From a virus, in IMG/VR virus record IMGVR_UViG_3300025325_000039, positions 1 through 49,069 of that record: DNA of 49,069 nt; one strand, 5' to 3'. The notes under the pieces were generated by a model. It was not told the origin of the DNA, ran no database searches, and saw nothing but the letters and a program-made list of their open reading frames with translations. Of the stretch, positions 32,446-40,600 are shown one piece after another (position 1 is the first letter of the stretch; each line of letters opens with the position of its first letter). A program made the position numbers and the translations under genes.

Positions 32446-32624
32446 GTGTCCCCCCGTGTAAGCGCCGAGCAGCGCCGCTGTCCTCTGGGCGGCGATAGAT
32501 CGTTTTGTCAGCGCTGCTCGACGTCGCGCGCACCCTATCACAACCCAGGGGACATAGGGAAGGCCCCCCGGCGAGGTAGTAACCGGAAGGCCTTCCGAGG
32601 CAGCTCCGGGCCGATTGGCTCAGT
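32446..32624 (-). terminator. Intergenic gap with a GGAAGGCC hairpin after the capsid gene
   Basis: The 14-base palindrome CGGAAGGCCTTCCG (32584-32597) lies ~30 bases past the capsid stop. Its GGCCTTCC arm (32589-32596) can also pair with GGAAGGCC at 32558-32565. No T run follows, so a pause, processing or Rho-dependent site is as likely as a terminator. Further on, TGTGATAGGGT and CTGACAAAA are weak promoter-like pieces. The rest holds no gene I can support. Confidence 0.35.
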
Positions 32625-34094
32625 TTACCATGGATAGTAGGGGCTTGGGCCGGGCCGCGAGGTCTCACCACCCGCACGGTAGTACGGGTCAGACGGGAAC
32701 GGCTGGTCCGGGTTCTGAAGCGGGCAGTAGCTCACGTTCTTGAGCCGGCCTGCCAGCTGCGGCGTGCGCATGATCAGCCGAGGCTCGATCTTGGCCTGCC
32801 AGATCACGCACCAGTTCGTCTGGCGGATGGTCTCCATGAATGCGCCGTTGCCCTGGATGGTGAACAGCCCCAGCGGCGTGCCGGCCAGGGAGCGAATGTC
32901 CGGATTGTTGTAGTCGAAGTGCTCGAGGTAGGTCACGGCCAGGCCGCCGGCCACCGAGAACGGAATCAGGTAGATGTCGGAGCAGAAGCAGCCGGACGAA
33001 ACGGTCTCGCCTGACGGCGGCTCGCCGTTGTTATGCTCGGTGATGGCGTCGTCCAGGATGACGTCGATCCGTTCGCCGTCGACCAGCAGGTAGCGTCCCA
33101 CACGCATCTCGTCGCGCAAGCGCGCTTGCGCGGCCAGCTCGACGTTGTAGGTGTAGTTCGAGTTCGTGGACTGGCAGACGTACGTGATGTACGAACACGG
33201 CCAGACGTTCGTGATCTCGTAGAAGGCTGAGGGGCGCATGACGAAGGCCCAGCGCACCGGCACGAGTCCCTGCCGTTCAGCCTTGTCTTTGAGGTAGCGG
33301 ACCATGTAGGTGATGTAGCGCACGAGGAGCGTGCCGTTCGCCTCGCTGTCGATCCGCGCGCAATGAAAGTCCTTGATGTCGGGCGCCGTCGCTGCGCAAG
33401 CCGAGCCGGTTTCGGCGTCATCCCAGCCGTCCGTGCGGTTGAGCAGAATCTCGATGCCTGCGAACTCCCTGTAACCGGTGCCGGCGTTATTTGAGGGATT
33501 CCCGGTCCAGAGCATCAGGTTGAGTTTGCGCGCGAACGAGACGGCTCGTTCGTAGAACAGCCGCTCAGCATCCGAGTTCAGGAAGTTCGCCGCGGGTGGG
33601 AAGTTGGCGCTCTGCCAGGGTGTCCCGAGTGTCGCTCCGCCGACGAGTCGCAGATCGATCGGCTCGGAGCGGTTGATGAGCTGGCCGAGCCTGTTGATCT
33701 CGACCTCTCGCGTCTGCCGCTCCACGCGTCCGAATGGGAAGGTGTGCTTACAGCCGCTCGTGATGCCACCCACAATGGCGGGGTCACAGGCGTCGCGGGT
33801 CTCGCTCCCAGAGTCGGCGCCGATCCCGGTGATCGTTTCGAAGACGGGATTCATATAGCGCGACGCGCGGGTCGGCAGCTGGTTGATGAGCCCAGGGAGC
33901 GTGCCGATGATCGTCGAGATGACGGTGGGGTCGACACCGGGATAGGTGAGCAATCCCCCCGGCCCATGGTAGAAGCCTGAAGTGGAGCCGACCCCCGTGG
34001 CGTCGTGCTTGAGGGCGTAGCCGCCCTGCTTCAGCGCGATGGCCAGTTGCAGCAGCTCATCGATAGAGAGATCTCCCAGATCGCGCGGCGGCAT
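32625..34094 (-). CDS. Major capsid protein, 489 aa
   Basis: Position after the protease/scaffold gene, size, and segments such as ASRYMNPVFETITGIG, NRLGQLINRSEPIDLRLVGG, ERAVSFARKLNLMLWTGNP and LVDGERIDVILDDAI fit an HK97-fold capsid protein. AGGAGGG lies before the ATG. Ten Cys are spread over the chain (DAC, SGC, SAC, FHC, WPC, YVC, SGCFC, NWC, SYC), unusual for this family and suggestive of disulfides or metal. It forms the icosahedral shell. Confidence 0.85.
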   Translation of the reverse strand: MPPRDLGDLSIDELLQLAIALKQGGYALKHDATGVGSTSGFYHGPGGLLTYPGVDPTVISTIIGTLPGLINQLPTRASRYMNPVFETITGIGADSGSETRDACDPAIVGGITSGCKHTFPFGRVERQTREVEINRLGQLINRSEPIDLRLVGGATLGTPWQSANFPPAANFLNSDAERLFYERAVSFARKLNLMLWTGNPSNNAGTGYREFAGIEILLNRTDGWDDAETGSACAATAPDIKDFHCARIDSEANGTLLVRYITYMVRYLKDKAERQGLVPVRWAFVMRPSAFYEITNVWPCSYITYVCQSTNSNYTYNVELAAQARLRDEMRVGRYLLVDGERIDVILDDAITEHNNGEPPSGETVSSGCFCSDIYLIPFSVAGGLAVTYLEHFDYNNPDIRSLAGTPLGLFTIQGNGAFMETIRQTNWCVIWQAKIEPRLIMRTPQLAGRLKNVSYCPLQNPDQPFPSDPYYRAGGETSRPGPSPYYPW

Positions 34095-34106
34095 GGTGCC
34101 CTCCTG

Positions 34107-35693
34107 TTAGGTGTTCTGTGCGGGAGCGCCCAGACTGATCGCCCCCTGCCCATTGAAAAGTCGCGAGAGCATCGCGAACTGCTCTTTCGCAGCCTCCGGG
34201 ACGCCCTCGATCGCTGGAGCCGACGCGCCCTGGCCCACGCCAGCGTCCTTCGCCGCCTTCACATCCTGGCCGCGGCCGTCAGCCACGGTGGAGTCGGCCT
34301 TCGAAGCGATGAACTGCCCGTTCCGCGGCGTCATCAGGTCGGCAATGGTCTGCCTCGCAGCCGCGAGGTCCGCCACGGCCTTGTCTGTGGCATCGAGCCG
34401 CGTCACGAGTGAGTCGAGCTTCGCCGAGAGAGGAGCCATTGCCTGGGTCAAGGCCGCTGCCACGTCCATTGCGGGGGAAGGAGGAGGAGGATCGGGAGCA
34501 GGTTCAAGGGCGGCGAGCACGTCCTTGAAGGCGATGCCCTGCTCCGTCGCTTTGGCCCGGGCAGCGGCCAATTGACCCTCGAGGAGGCCCACGGCGTCCG
34601 CGCCAAGAACGCGGCTCAGAAATTCTTTCTTTTCCGGCGAGAACATGGATGCTGCCTCCTGGCTTAGGAATGTGGTCCATTGATTGGCTGCTGCCTCCAT
34701 GGGCAGCGGCGAGATCTCGTTGGTGCGAATGCCTCGATAGACGCCGTCGTAAAGGTCCTCGTAGGAGAACCCGTGGCTGACACCGAGGTCGGCGATGGCG
34801 GCGAGGGCCTTCGCTGCGGACTGCTTGTCCGCATCGAAGGTGCCCGAGGCGACGGCAAAGCCCTCCGAGGTGACGTCGAGAAGGTCCGCCTGGCCGACAC
34901 GCGTTCCGGGCGTGTGCCAGAGCCAGAGCTCGGGATAGCCCCTGGTGGCGTCGGCCCAGGCCACGTACTCCTTGTGCTCCTCGAGGGGAATCACCTCGCC
35001 TTCGCGGTCGTACAGGTTGTTCGAGTAGACCGCGAGCCAGCGCCACGCGCCGGAGGCGTCCTTGAAGACCCGGAAGGCGCCCTCTTTGCGGTCGCCCATG
35101 CCCTCGGCCGAGGCGTGACGCTTGAGATGGGCCGCAGCACGGCCGCGCATTTCCGCCGGCATCGTCTGGTTCATGCGCGCCATAGCATTCCGCAGGTGCG
35201 GCATGTCGATGGCACCGTCGGCGTCGTGATGCGGCAGGTGCCGAAGCGAACGAGGGGTGGTCCTCCCCTCGCCATCCTTTTTGCCGCCAGGCTCGATGAC
35301 TGCGAACGCTGAGTCCGGGAGGGAATTGATGTAGGCCGTGGTCCATTCGGCCTTGTCCCCGCGACTGAAGAGCCGCGAGAACAGCCCCTCTTTCTTGGCG
35401 GGCTTCATCATCTCGTCCATGCGCCGGCGCATGTCGGCTGCGGCCTTCTCGACGGCGGCAGCCTTGGCAGCCGGCTCCATCTCGTCATCCGACATGATGT
35501 TTTGCATCAAGGCCGAGAACTGTGCCCCGCTCTCACGCAACGCCTGTTCGGCGTGCATGGCGTCCATGTAGGCATCTAGTTCGGCGTATGAGGTGGCTCC
35601 ACCGAAGGGGCGATACATGCCCATCTCGATGCCACACTTCGTGGCATCGCCAGCGGGAGCGCCTGGGGACGGGGGAGCCGCGGGATCGGACAC
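34107..35693 (-). CDS. Fused prohead protease and scaffold protein, 528 aa
   Basis: Residues ~200-340 are a prohead-protease-like domain: WRWLAVYSNNLYDREGEVIP, ELWLWHTPGT (His) and LGVSHGFSYEDLYDGV (Ser of the S-x-G-F type). The C-terminal ~150 residues are Ala/Pro-rich with a coiled-coil stretch (MAPLSAKLDSLVTRLDATDK), as in scaffolding domains. The N-terminal ~100 residues are charged and helical. It cleaves and organises the capsid precursor. The start is uncertain: GTG 35693 (AGGAG 11 bases upstream), TTG 35726 or ATG 35624. Confidence 0.78.
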   Translation of the reverse strand: MSDPAAPPSPGAPAGDATKCGIEMGMYRPFGGATSYAELDAYMDAMHAEQALRESGAQFSALMQNIMSDDEMEPAAKAAAVEKAAADMRRRMDEMMKPAKKEGLFSRLFSRGDKAEWTTAYINSLPDSAFAVIEPGGKKDGEGRTTPRSLRHLPHHDADGAIDMPHLRNAMARMNQTMPAEMRGRAAAHLKRHASAEGMGDRKEGAFRVFKDASGAWRWLAVYSNNLYDREGEVIPLEEHKEYVAWADATRGYPELWLWHTPGTRVGQADLLDVTSEGFAVASGTFDADKQSAAKALAAIADLGVSHGFSYEDLYDGVYRGIRTNEISPLPMEAAANQWTTFLSQEAASMFSPEKKEFLSRVLGADAVGLLEGQLAAARAKATEQGIAFKDVLAALEPAPDPPPPSPAMDVAAALTQAMAPLSAKLDSLVTRLDATDKAVADLAAARQTIADLMTPRNGQFIASKADSTVADGRGQDVKAAKDAGVGQGASAPAIEGVPEAAKEQFAMLSRLFNGQGAISLGAPAQNT

Positions 35694-35757
35694 GCGCAGG
35701 GCGCTCCTGCTCTCCCCCCGGTTCAAGCCGTAGTGTCGACGCGACCTCAGCGAACTG

Positions 35758-36522
35758 TCAAGGCACGGCGAGGAGGATGGGCTCTCCGCTGGGTACGTTC
35801 CAACAGCGGCAATTTACGTGGGCTGCCTCAAACGAGGTAGCCATCACGAACTTTTGGCCGTCAAGCGCGGCGCAGATCGGGCAGACACGCTGATCCATCG
35901 CCGTCCGCCATTCCCAGTAGCGGTAGCCCATGGCCTGAAACGCTACCTGCGCACCATGGCCGAGGAGGTTCGTCATCTCGGTGACAGCGATCATTCGCGC
36001 TCGCTGTGGGCCGAACAGCTCCTCTATCTGCTCAGCTACCCAGCGGGAGCCTCGCCCTTCGGCGCGTGCCTGCAGGATGGCCGCGCGAAGGGCATCCCGC
36101 CGAGTCGACGTCAGTTGTTGCCACCAGCGATTCGTGTAGGAGCGCGCTGCCCCGACGAAAGCCTCCTCAGGATTCACGCCGAACAGTTCCTCCATCGGCG
36201 GCAGCACGTAACCTTCATCCCCGAGCGCCTTCATGGCGTCGCTGTCGTTCTGGGCCAGCCAGGCGCCGAGGAGGATGATGCTCAGGGCCGCCTGAAAGAG
36301 CTCCTGCTCGACCTCCATCCGCATATCATCCCAGAGACGATCGTCGTGAACGACATCCTCAAGCGCCTTCACCGTGCCGTTCGCGATCCGGAAGGCCCGC
36401 CCCTCATCGTGGGTGTCTGCGTAGACCGAATTCCAGATGGCCACCCAGCGCCGGCGCTTGGGAACCGGCATCCGGCGCACGCGCTCCGGCAAACTTGGAT
36501 CGGTAGGACCGCTATATGGCGT
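35758..36522 (-). CDS. Mu-F/SPP1-gp7-like minor head protein with ChaB-like N-terminus
   Basis: The C-terminal half has the Mu-F signature: MIAVTEMTNLLGHGAQVAFQ, YWEWRTAMDQRVCPICAALD, then AHVNCRCWNVP. The N-terminus (SLPERVRRMPVPKRRRWVAI) resembles ChaB-type segments. AGGAGG sits six bases before an ACG (36522) that would give TPYSGPTDPSLPERV as the N-terminus. TTG, GTG or ATG codons further in (ATG at 36462) lack a good site. The stop of the portal gene lies two bases upstream. The protein is ejected or attached near the portal in related phages. Confidence 0.75.
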   Translation of the reverse strand, partial: TPYSGPTDPSLPERVRRMPVPKRRRWVAIWNSVYADTHDEGRAFRIANGTVKALEDVVHDDRLWDDMRMEVEQELFQAALSIILLGAWLAQNDSDAMKALGDEGYVLPPMEELFGVNPEEAFVGAARSYTNRWWQQLTSTRRDALRAAILQARAEGRGSRWVAEQIEELFGPQRARMIAVTEMTNLLGHGAQVAFQAMGYRYWEWRTAMDQRVCPICAALDGQKFVMATSFEAAHVNCRCWNVPSGEPILLAVP

Positions 36523-36523
36523 G

Positions 36524-38002
36524 TCAGTCCTCCTCGTCGAGCCGGCCGCGGAGACGACGGAACATGCGTCCCAGCACGGAACCGTAGAACGCCGTGGCCT
36601 CGTCCTCAGCAGCGAGGCGTTCCTCAGTGGGGCCAGCCCGAGAGAGGATGCCCTTCTCGACGGCGGTCTCCTCGTTTCGCGACGGCTCCTCACCCGCTCC
36701 CTCCGGCCCGGCTCCCTGTGGTTCCTCCGGCGCTTGGGCCGCAGCCTCCGCCTCCCGGGCAATGAGCGCGTCGTAGATCTCTTGCGTCAGCCGGCCTTCG
36801 GCGAGGGCGATTTCGCGGGCCGCCTGGGCGTCAATCTCGCCTGAGTCGATGCGCAGCTTCGTTGCCTCCGCCTGGAGCTTCGACGTCTCCGCGCGCCGTT
36901 TGCTCTCGTCGATGTCCTCGGTTTCGAAGCTGAACGTGACGTTTGCGGGGAGGATTTGGTTGATCATCTGGGAGATGTTCTTGCGCCAGATGGCGGCGCC
37001 CTTGAGGCGCGCTTTTTGGTCCAGCGTCTCGCTCTGGGCACCGGAGCCCATGTCTCCCCGCGGGAGGGGCGCGAACTCCTGATACTCGCTCAGGAAGGCG
37101 AGGGAGAGCAGGGTCAGGTACTCCCGGAACTGCTGGTCGCGGTCGAAGCCGTCCGGGAGGCTCGCGAGCTCCAGCGTCGCCACATTGGCCGTGAGCTTGT
37201 CGCTTACCGTCGTCAGGATGACGGGGGGCTGATACCGCAGAAGCCCGCGCGAGTCTGCGAGGTTCTTCGCCAGCGTCACGGCCGATTCGAGCTCCGACCG
37301 GGTGACGCCGGAGAGCACGTGGATGGCTCGACCATGCCGGCCGCCCACTTTCTCGTCGGTATAGCGCTCGATGCTCTGCCAGGTTTTCGCGCCCTCGAAT
37401 AGCCGGCTCATGGCCGACATCTGCAGGCCCGAGTAGATGGGATGTGAAACCGGCATCTCGAGCAGGTGGTACACCTGAAACCATTTCAGCCGATGGTACT
37501 TCCCGCGCCGGTCGAGGAAGATCACCGGCACCTCGGCGTCTCCGGTCACGAAGCAATTCGAGCTCGGGAGCACGCTCAGGCCCACGAGCGGAGCCTCAGG
37601 GCGGTCAGCCGTCCGGATCAGCTCGACGAAGGCGCCCACATCCTGGCTGAGATAGTTCAGACCCAGCTCCATGCAGAACGGTACCCAGCCACGACCAAAC
37701 GACGCGGAGTCCAGCAACTTTCGCGAGGCCTCGCTGGCTCCCTCATCCTGGCTTTCGAGCTTCCAGGAGTAGCCCGCGTTCCGCGCGCAGATGGACGCCG
37801 CGGCTGAGCCCGCGAATGGTTCGATGGTCAGAAAGCGCTGGAGGAGCCAATCCCGCTGGTAGATCTGGGTGCCCCACTCGGGGATTTCGGTGCCATAGGT
37901 GCCCGTGAACATGAGGGCCAGAGCGGCCGGGCCCGCGGTGACGCCGAGGTCCTGGTCATTGACGCTGTAGCGCTGGGCCTGGAGGGCGATGGGGTCGGCC
38001 AT
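36524..38002 (-). CDS. Portal protein, 492 aa
   Basis: Located between the large terminase and minor head genes. Contains EIPEWGTQIYQRDWLLQRFL, GWVPFCMELGLNYLSQDVGA, KWFQVYHLLEMPVSHPIYSG and the C-terminal helix with EDIDESKRRAETSKLQAEAT, features of the SPP1/HK97-type portal clip and stem. The last ~100 residues are Glu/Ala/Pro-rich. It forms the dodecameric DNA channel at one vertex. Confidence 0.82.
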   Translation of the reverse strand: MADPIALQAQRYSVNDQDLGVTAGPAALALMFTGTYGTEIPEWGTQIYQRDWLLQRFLTIEPFAGSAAASICARNAGYSWKLESQDEGASEASRKLLDSASFGRGWVPFCMELGLNYLSQDVGAFVELIRTADRPEAPLVGLSVLPSSNCFVTGDAEVPVIFLDRRGKYHRLKWFQVYHLLEMPVSHPIYSGLQMSAMSRLFEGAKTWQSIERYTDEKVGGRHGRAIHVLSGVTRSELESAVTLAKNLADSRGLLRYQPPVILTTVSDKLTANVATLELASLPDGFDRDQQFREYLTLLSLAFLSEYQEFAPLPRGDMGSGAQSETLDQKARLKGAAIWRKNISQMINQILPANVTFSFETEDIDESKRRAETSKLQAEATKLRIDSGEIDAQAAREIALAEGRLTQEIYDALIAREAEAAAQAPEEPQGAGPEGAGEEPSRNEETAVEKGILSRAGPTEERLAAEDEATAFYGSVLGRMFRRLRGRLDEED

Positions 38003-38031
38003 GCGACGGCTCCCGCTCCCCCCGGACGCCG

Positions 38032-38559
38032 TCAGTGTAACGTGGCTGGGCGTTCCTGCCGACGACGCAGATGATAGGCCCGCATGTAGTCACGTGTGGC
38101 CTGGACTTGCTCCGGAGTCCTTGAGGCCCGCGCTCTTGCATCGACAAGCCGCTTGCACATTCGGCATTGCCGCCATCCGTTCTGGCCAATCCTGGTATTG
38201 GTGGGGCTGAACTCGTGCCCGTGATCACAATGAGTCTTACGCGCGTTGATGGCATTGGCGCTCATGCCGCGCCTCTTATTCTCCGCCAAGGTCACCGCCT
38301 CAAGATGGTCAGTCCGCACGCAACGCCGATTGCGACAGAGAGGATCCAGGGTCATGCCCTCTGCAATCGGCCCCCTGCCCAGCTCGTAGCCGAAGCGATG
38401 TGCCAGGGAAAGATTGCCCGTGCGGACACAGAACGCACCATACCCATCTGCCCTGACCGCTCCCTGCCATTCCCAGCATTCATCGCCGGACCCATGAGCT
38501 ACCTTGCGGGCGAATCGTTCGCAGGCATCCTGACGGTAGTAAACACGTGGCATGACCAC
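38032..38559 (-). CDS. HNH homing-type endonuclease, 175 aa
   Basis: Has CWEWQGAVRADGYGAF, LAHRFGYELGRGPIAEGMTL, CRNRRCVRTDHLEAVTLAEN, which is the HNH_3 pattern with paired Cys. A second Cys/His set (HCDHGHEF...QCRMCKRL) suggests a zinc-finger DNA-binding tail. It lies between terminase and portal, a common place for free-standing phage HNH genes that assist packaging or act as homing elements. Base composition dips here (32/60 G+C at 38221-38280). The start is GTG 38559 or ATG 38553. Confidence 0.82.
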   Translation of the reverse strand: MVMPRVYYRQDACERFARKVAHGSGDECWEWQGAVRADGYGAFCVRTGNLSLAHRFGYELGRGPIAEGMTLDPLCRNRRCVRTDHLEAVTLAENKRRGMSANAINARKTHCDHGHEFSPTNTRIGQNGWRQCRMCKRLVDARARASRTPEQVQATRDYMRAYHLRRRQERPATLH

Positions 38560-38571
38560 ATGTCACCACGG

Positions 38572-40131
38572 CTAAACGTTTAGTTCCAGGATCCTCTTTA
38601 CCGCCATGCTGGCCGCGACGGCGAGGTCGACCTTCTCAGAGGCGCGCCGCTTGACGATCCTCATCTTCGAGTCCTCGTCCTTCTGGAGGCGCGCCTTGGC
38701 GTTCCCGATGTGCTCCCGCAGCGCAGGATCGCCGTTGTGCCACACCTGGCCCGCCATCGCCAGCTGGAAAAGCATACCGTCCGCCACGAGGCGCTCGGCG
38801 CCTTGATCGAACTCCGAGATCCAGCAGAGCCCGTCCTTGCGCATGCGTTGCACCATCTGCTCTAGCTGGGTCGGGTCGTAGGTGAATTGCACGACGTTGT
38901 GAGGAGCGAGCGGCCAGTCCTTGGCCTTGCAACCCGCACATCCTTGATTCGGAAGGGATCGCGGGTGCCCAGCCGCGCAGCCTCCCTCGATGATGAGCCG
39001 AATCCAGCGCTCGCACTCCTCCAGGTCGATGCGCCCGGCGGGAGAATCCTGCGGACGCCAACGCTTGCAGGCCCGAATCGCCGCCTGATCGTGGCGCTTT
39101 GGGTGACGGGTGACGGCGACTACGCCGAAATTGTCGTATGTCACGGCCGCATCGGCTGCTAACACGATCGGCTCGTTCCAGCCCGGCCGGAGTGGCGGAA
39201 GTTCAGGATCGTGGAGTTGGTCCCAGCGGTCCAGCGGGATGTATTCAGCCTCGGGGTCGCCGGCGAGCGCATCGTCCGCCGTCTCCGGGGCGAAATACGA
39301 CAGACCGAGCGGCGTCATGGTGCCCACGAGCGACTCGCGCCAGATGGCATCTCGTCCCGGGCGGCCCGTGTAGGGCACGAACAATGGATGGAGCCGGCTC
39401 CCTCCTGCTACAGCCTCGTGCCAGAGATCCGCCGAGTAGCGGTCTGGGCCACGGCCGCGAGTGATCACATGGCAAGTCCCTCCGGGCGCGACGGTCGAGA
39501 CGACGCCGTTCCACAGCGCCTCCGCATCATCGATCTGGCTGAGTTCGTCCACGTGGGCATGCTGGCACGTCTGGTCAATCGAGGCATGGCCTACGGCCGG
39601 GTAGCTGACAATAGTCCGCACATCATCCGGGCCCATCCACGCTCCGCGCACGATGAGCGACTGGCTCGTCACGCCGCCAGCGCGCGCGACCTCGAATGTG
39701 CAGGCCAGGGCCGGCGGGAGGTGCTCTAGCCCGAAACGCACATAACCCAGCAGCGCCTGGCTGGCCCGCTGGTCAAGCGAAAACATGTGGACGCGAGTGT
39801 TTTCGGCCCCGAGGAGCAGGCGCCAGCCGTCGAAGGCGCATTCGAGCTCCGTGAATCCCTGTTTGCCTGCCTTCAGTCCGTACACCCACGGGTGCGCCTC
39901 GGCGGCGGCGGCGAGCTGGCGCTGTCCCTCCCAGAGGCCAGCCGCTATGCACTGGCAGCCCGGCCGCGAGCATGGCTCCTCGGGTTCGCGGTAGGTCGAA
40001 ACGGCGCCGGTCTCGCGGTTTTTGAAGTGCCAGAATCGCAACCAATGCCGAAACGAACGTGTGCAGAGCACGCGGCGGACGAAGGCCGGGTCAGGGAGCG
40101 CTGAGAGCCGGGGGGCTGTTGCCGTTGCCAT
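38572..40131 (-). CDS. terL: Terminase large subunit, 519 aa
   Basis: The ATPase domain has a deviant Walker A (YGLKAGKQGF) and Walker B with catalytic Glu (AHVDELSQID). The nuclease domain starts at VLAADAAVTYDNFGVVAVTR (first metal Asp) and ends with VDLAVAASMAVKRILEL (last metal Asp). A Cys-rich insert (EPCSRPGCQC near 50-60; GCAGCK) may bind zinc. It pumps and cuts DNA at the portal. The start overlaps the small subunit gene by 41 bases. Confidence 0.85.
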   Translation of the reverse strand: MATATAPRLSALPDPAFVRRVLCTRSFRHWLRFWHFKNRETGAVSTYREPEEPCSRPGCQCIAAGLWEGQRQLAAAAEAHPWVYGLKAGKQGFTELECAFDGWRLLLGAENTRVHMFSLDQRASQALLGYVRFGLEHLPPALACTFEVARAGGVTSQSLIVRGAWMGPDDVRTIVSYPAVGHASIDQTCQHAHVDELSQIDDAEALWNGVVSTVAPGGTCHVITRGRGPDRYSADLWHEAVAGGSRLHPLFVPYTGRPGRDAIWRESLVGTMTPLGLSYFAPETADDALAGDPEAEYIPLDRWDQLHDPELPPLRPGWNEPIVLAADAAVTYDNFGVVAVTRHPKRHDQAAIRACKRWRPQDSPAGRIDLEECERWIRLIIEGGCAAGHPRSLPNQGCAGCKAKDWPLAPHNVVQFTYDPTQLEQMVQRMRKDGLCWISEFDQGAERLVADGMLFQLAMAGQVWHNGDPALREHIGNAKARLQKDEDSKMRIVKRRASEKVDLAVAASMAVKRILELNV

Positions 40132-40591
40132 TGGCCGCCACTTTGTTCAGGAGCCGGTCCAGGTCCGCGAGTTCGTCCGTGGAGAGCGCGTCGAGCTGCA
40201 TCACGGGCATGATCATGATGGGCCCGTCGTTGGGCCCAGTCAGGGCGATGGTGGCCCGGTCCAGTCCGAGGAGTTTGGCTCGGCGTTCCATGATCTTGAG
40301 GATGCGGTCAACGGCTGCGACATCGCCTCCTCGCGCGACAGACCAAAGAGAGCGTTGAAGCGTGTCCAGGCGGTCGAGCTCAAGATCACGGAGCTGCTCA
40401 GTCGGCTCGCGGATCATCCTCGTCAGGGCTCGATGGACCGCATGCGATGCTCCGGACTTCGAGGCGTAGCCCAGCTGCTCCGCGATGGAATCATATGTAA
40501 AGCCCGCCATCCGGAGTTCAATGGCCCGGGCGGTGCGTCGCTTCTCGGCGATCGCCTTTTCAGAGGTGCGGTTATTCGGTGTACTTGGCAT
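40091..40591 (-). CDS. terS: Terminase small subunit-like DNA-binding protein, 166 aa
   Basis: The helix-turn-helix FTYDSIAEQLGYASKSGASH near residues 31-50 is followed by a helical oligomerisation region (LDTLQRSLWSVARGGDVAAV) and an acidic C-terminal helix. Position directly upstream of the large subunit and length support terminase small subunit, which recognises the packaging site. Confidence 0.78.
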   Translation of the reverse strand: MPSTPNNRTSEKAIAEKRRTARAIELRMAGFTYDSIAEQLGYASKSGASHAVHRALTRMIREPTEQLRDLELDRLDTLQRSLWSVARGGDVAAVDRILKIMERRAKLLGLDRATIALTGPNDGPIMIMPVMQLDALSTDELADLDRLLNKVAANGNGNSPPALSAP

Positions 40592-40600
40592 AGGGTGTAC

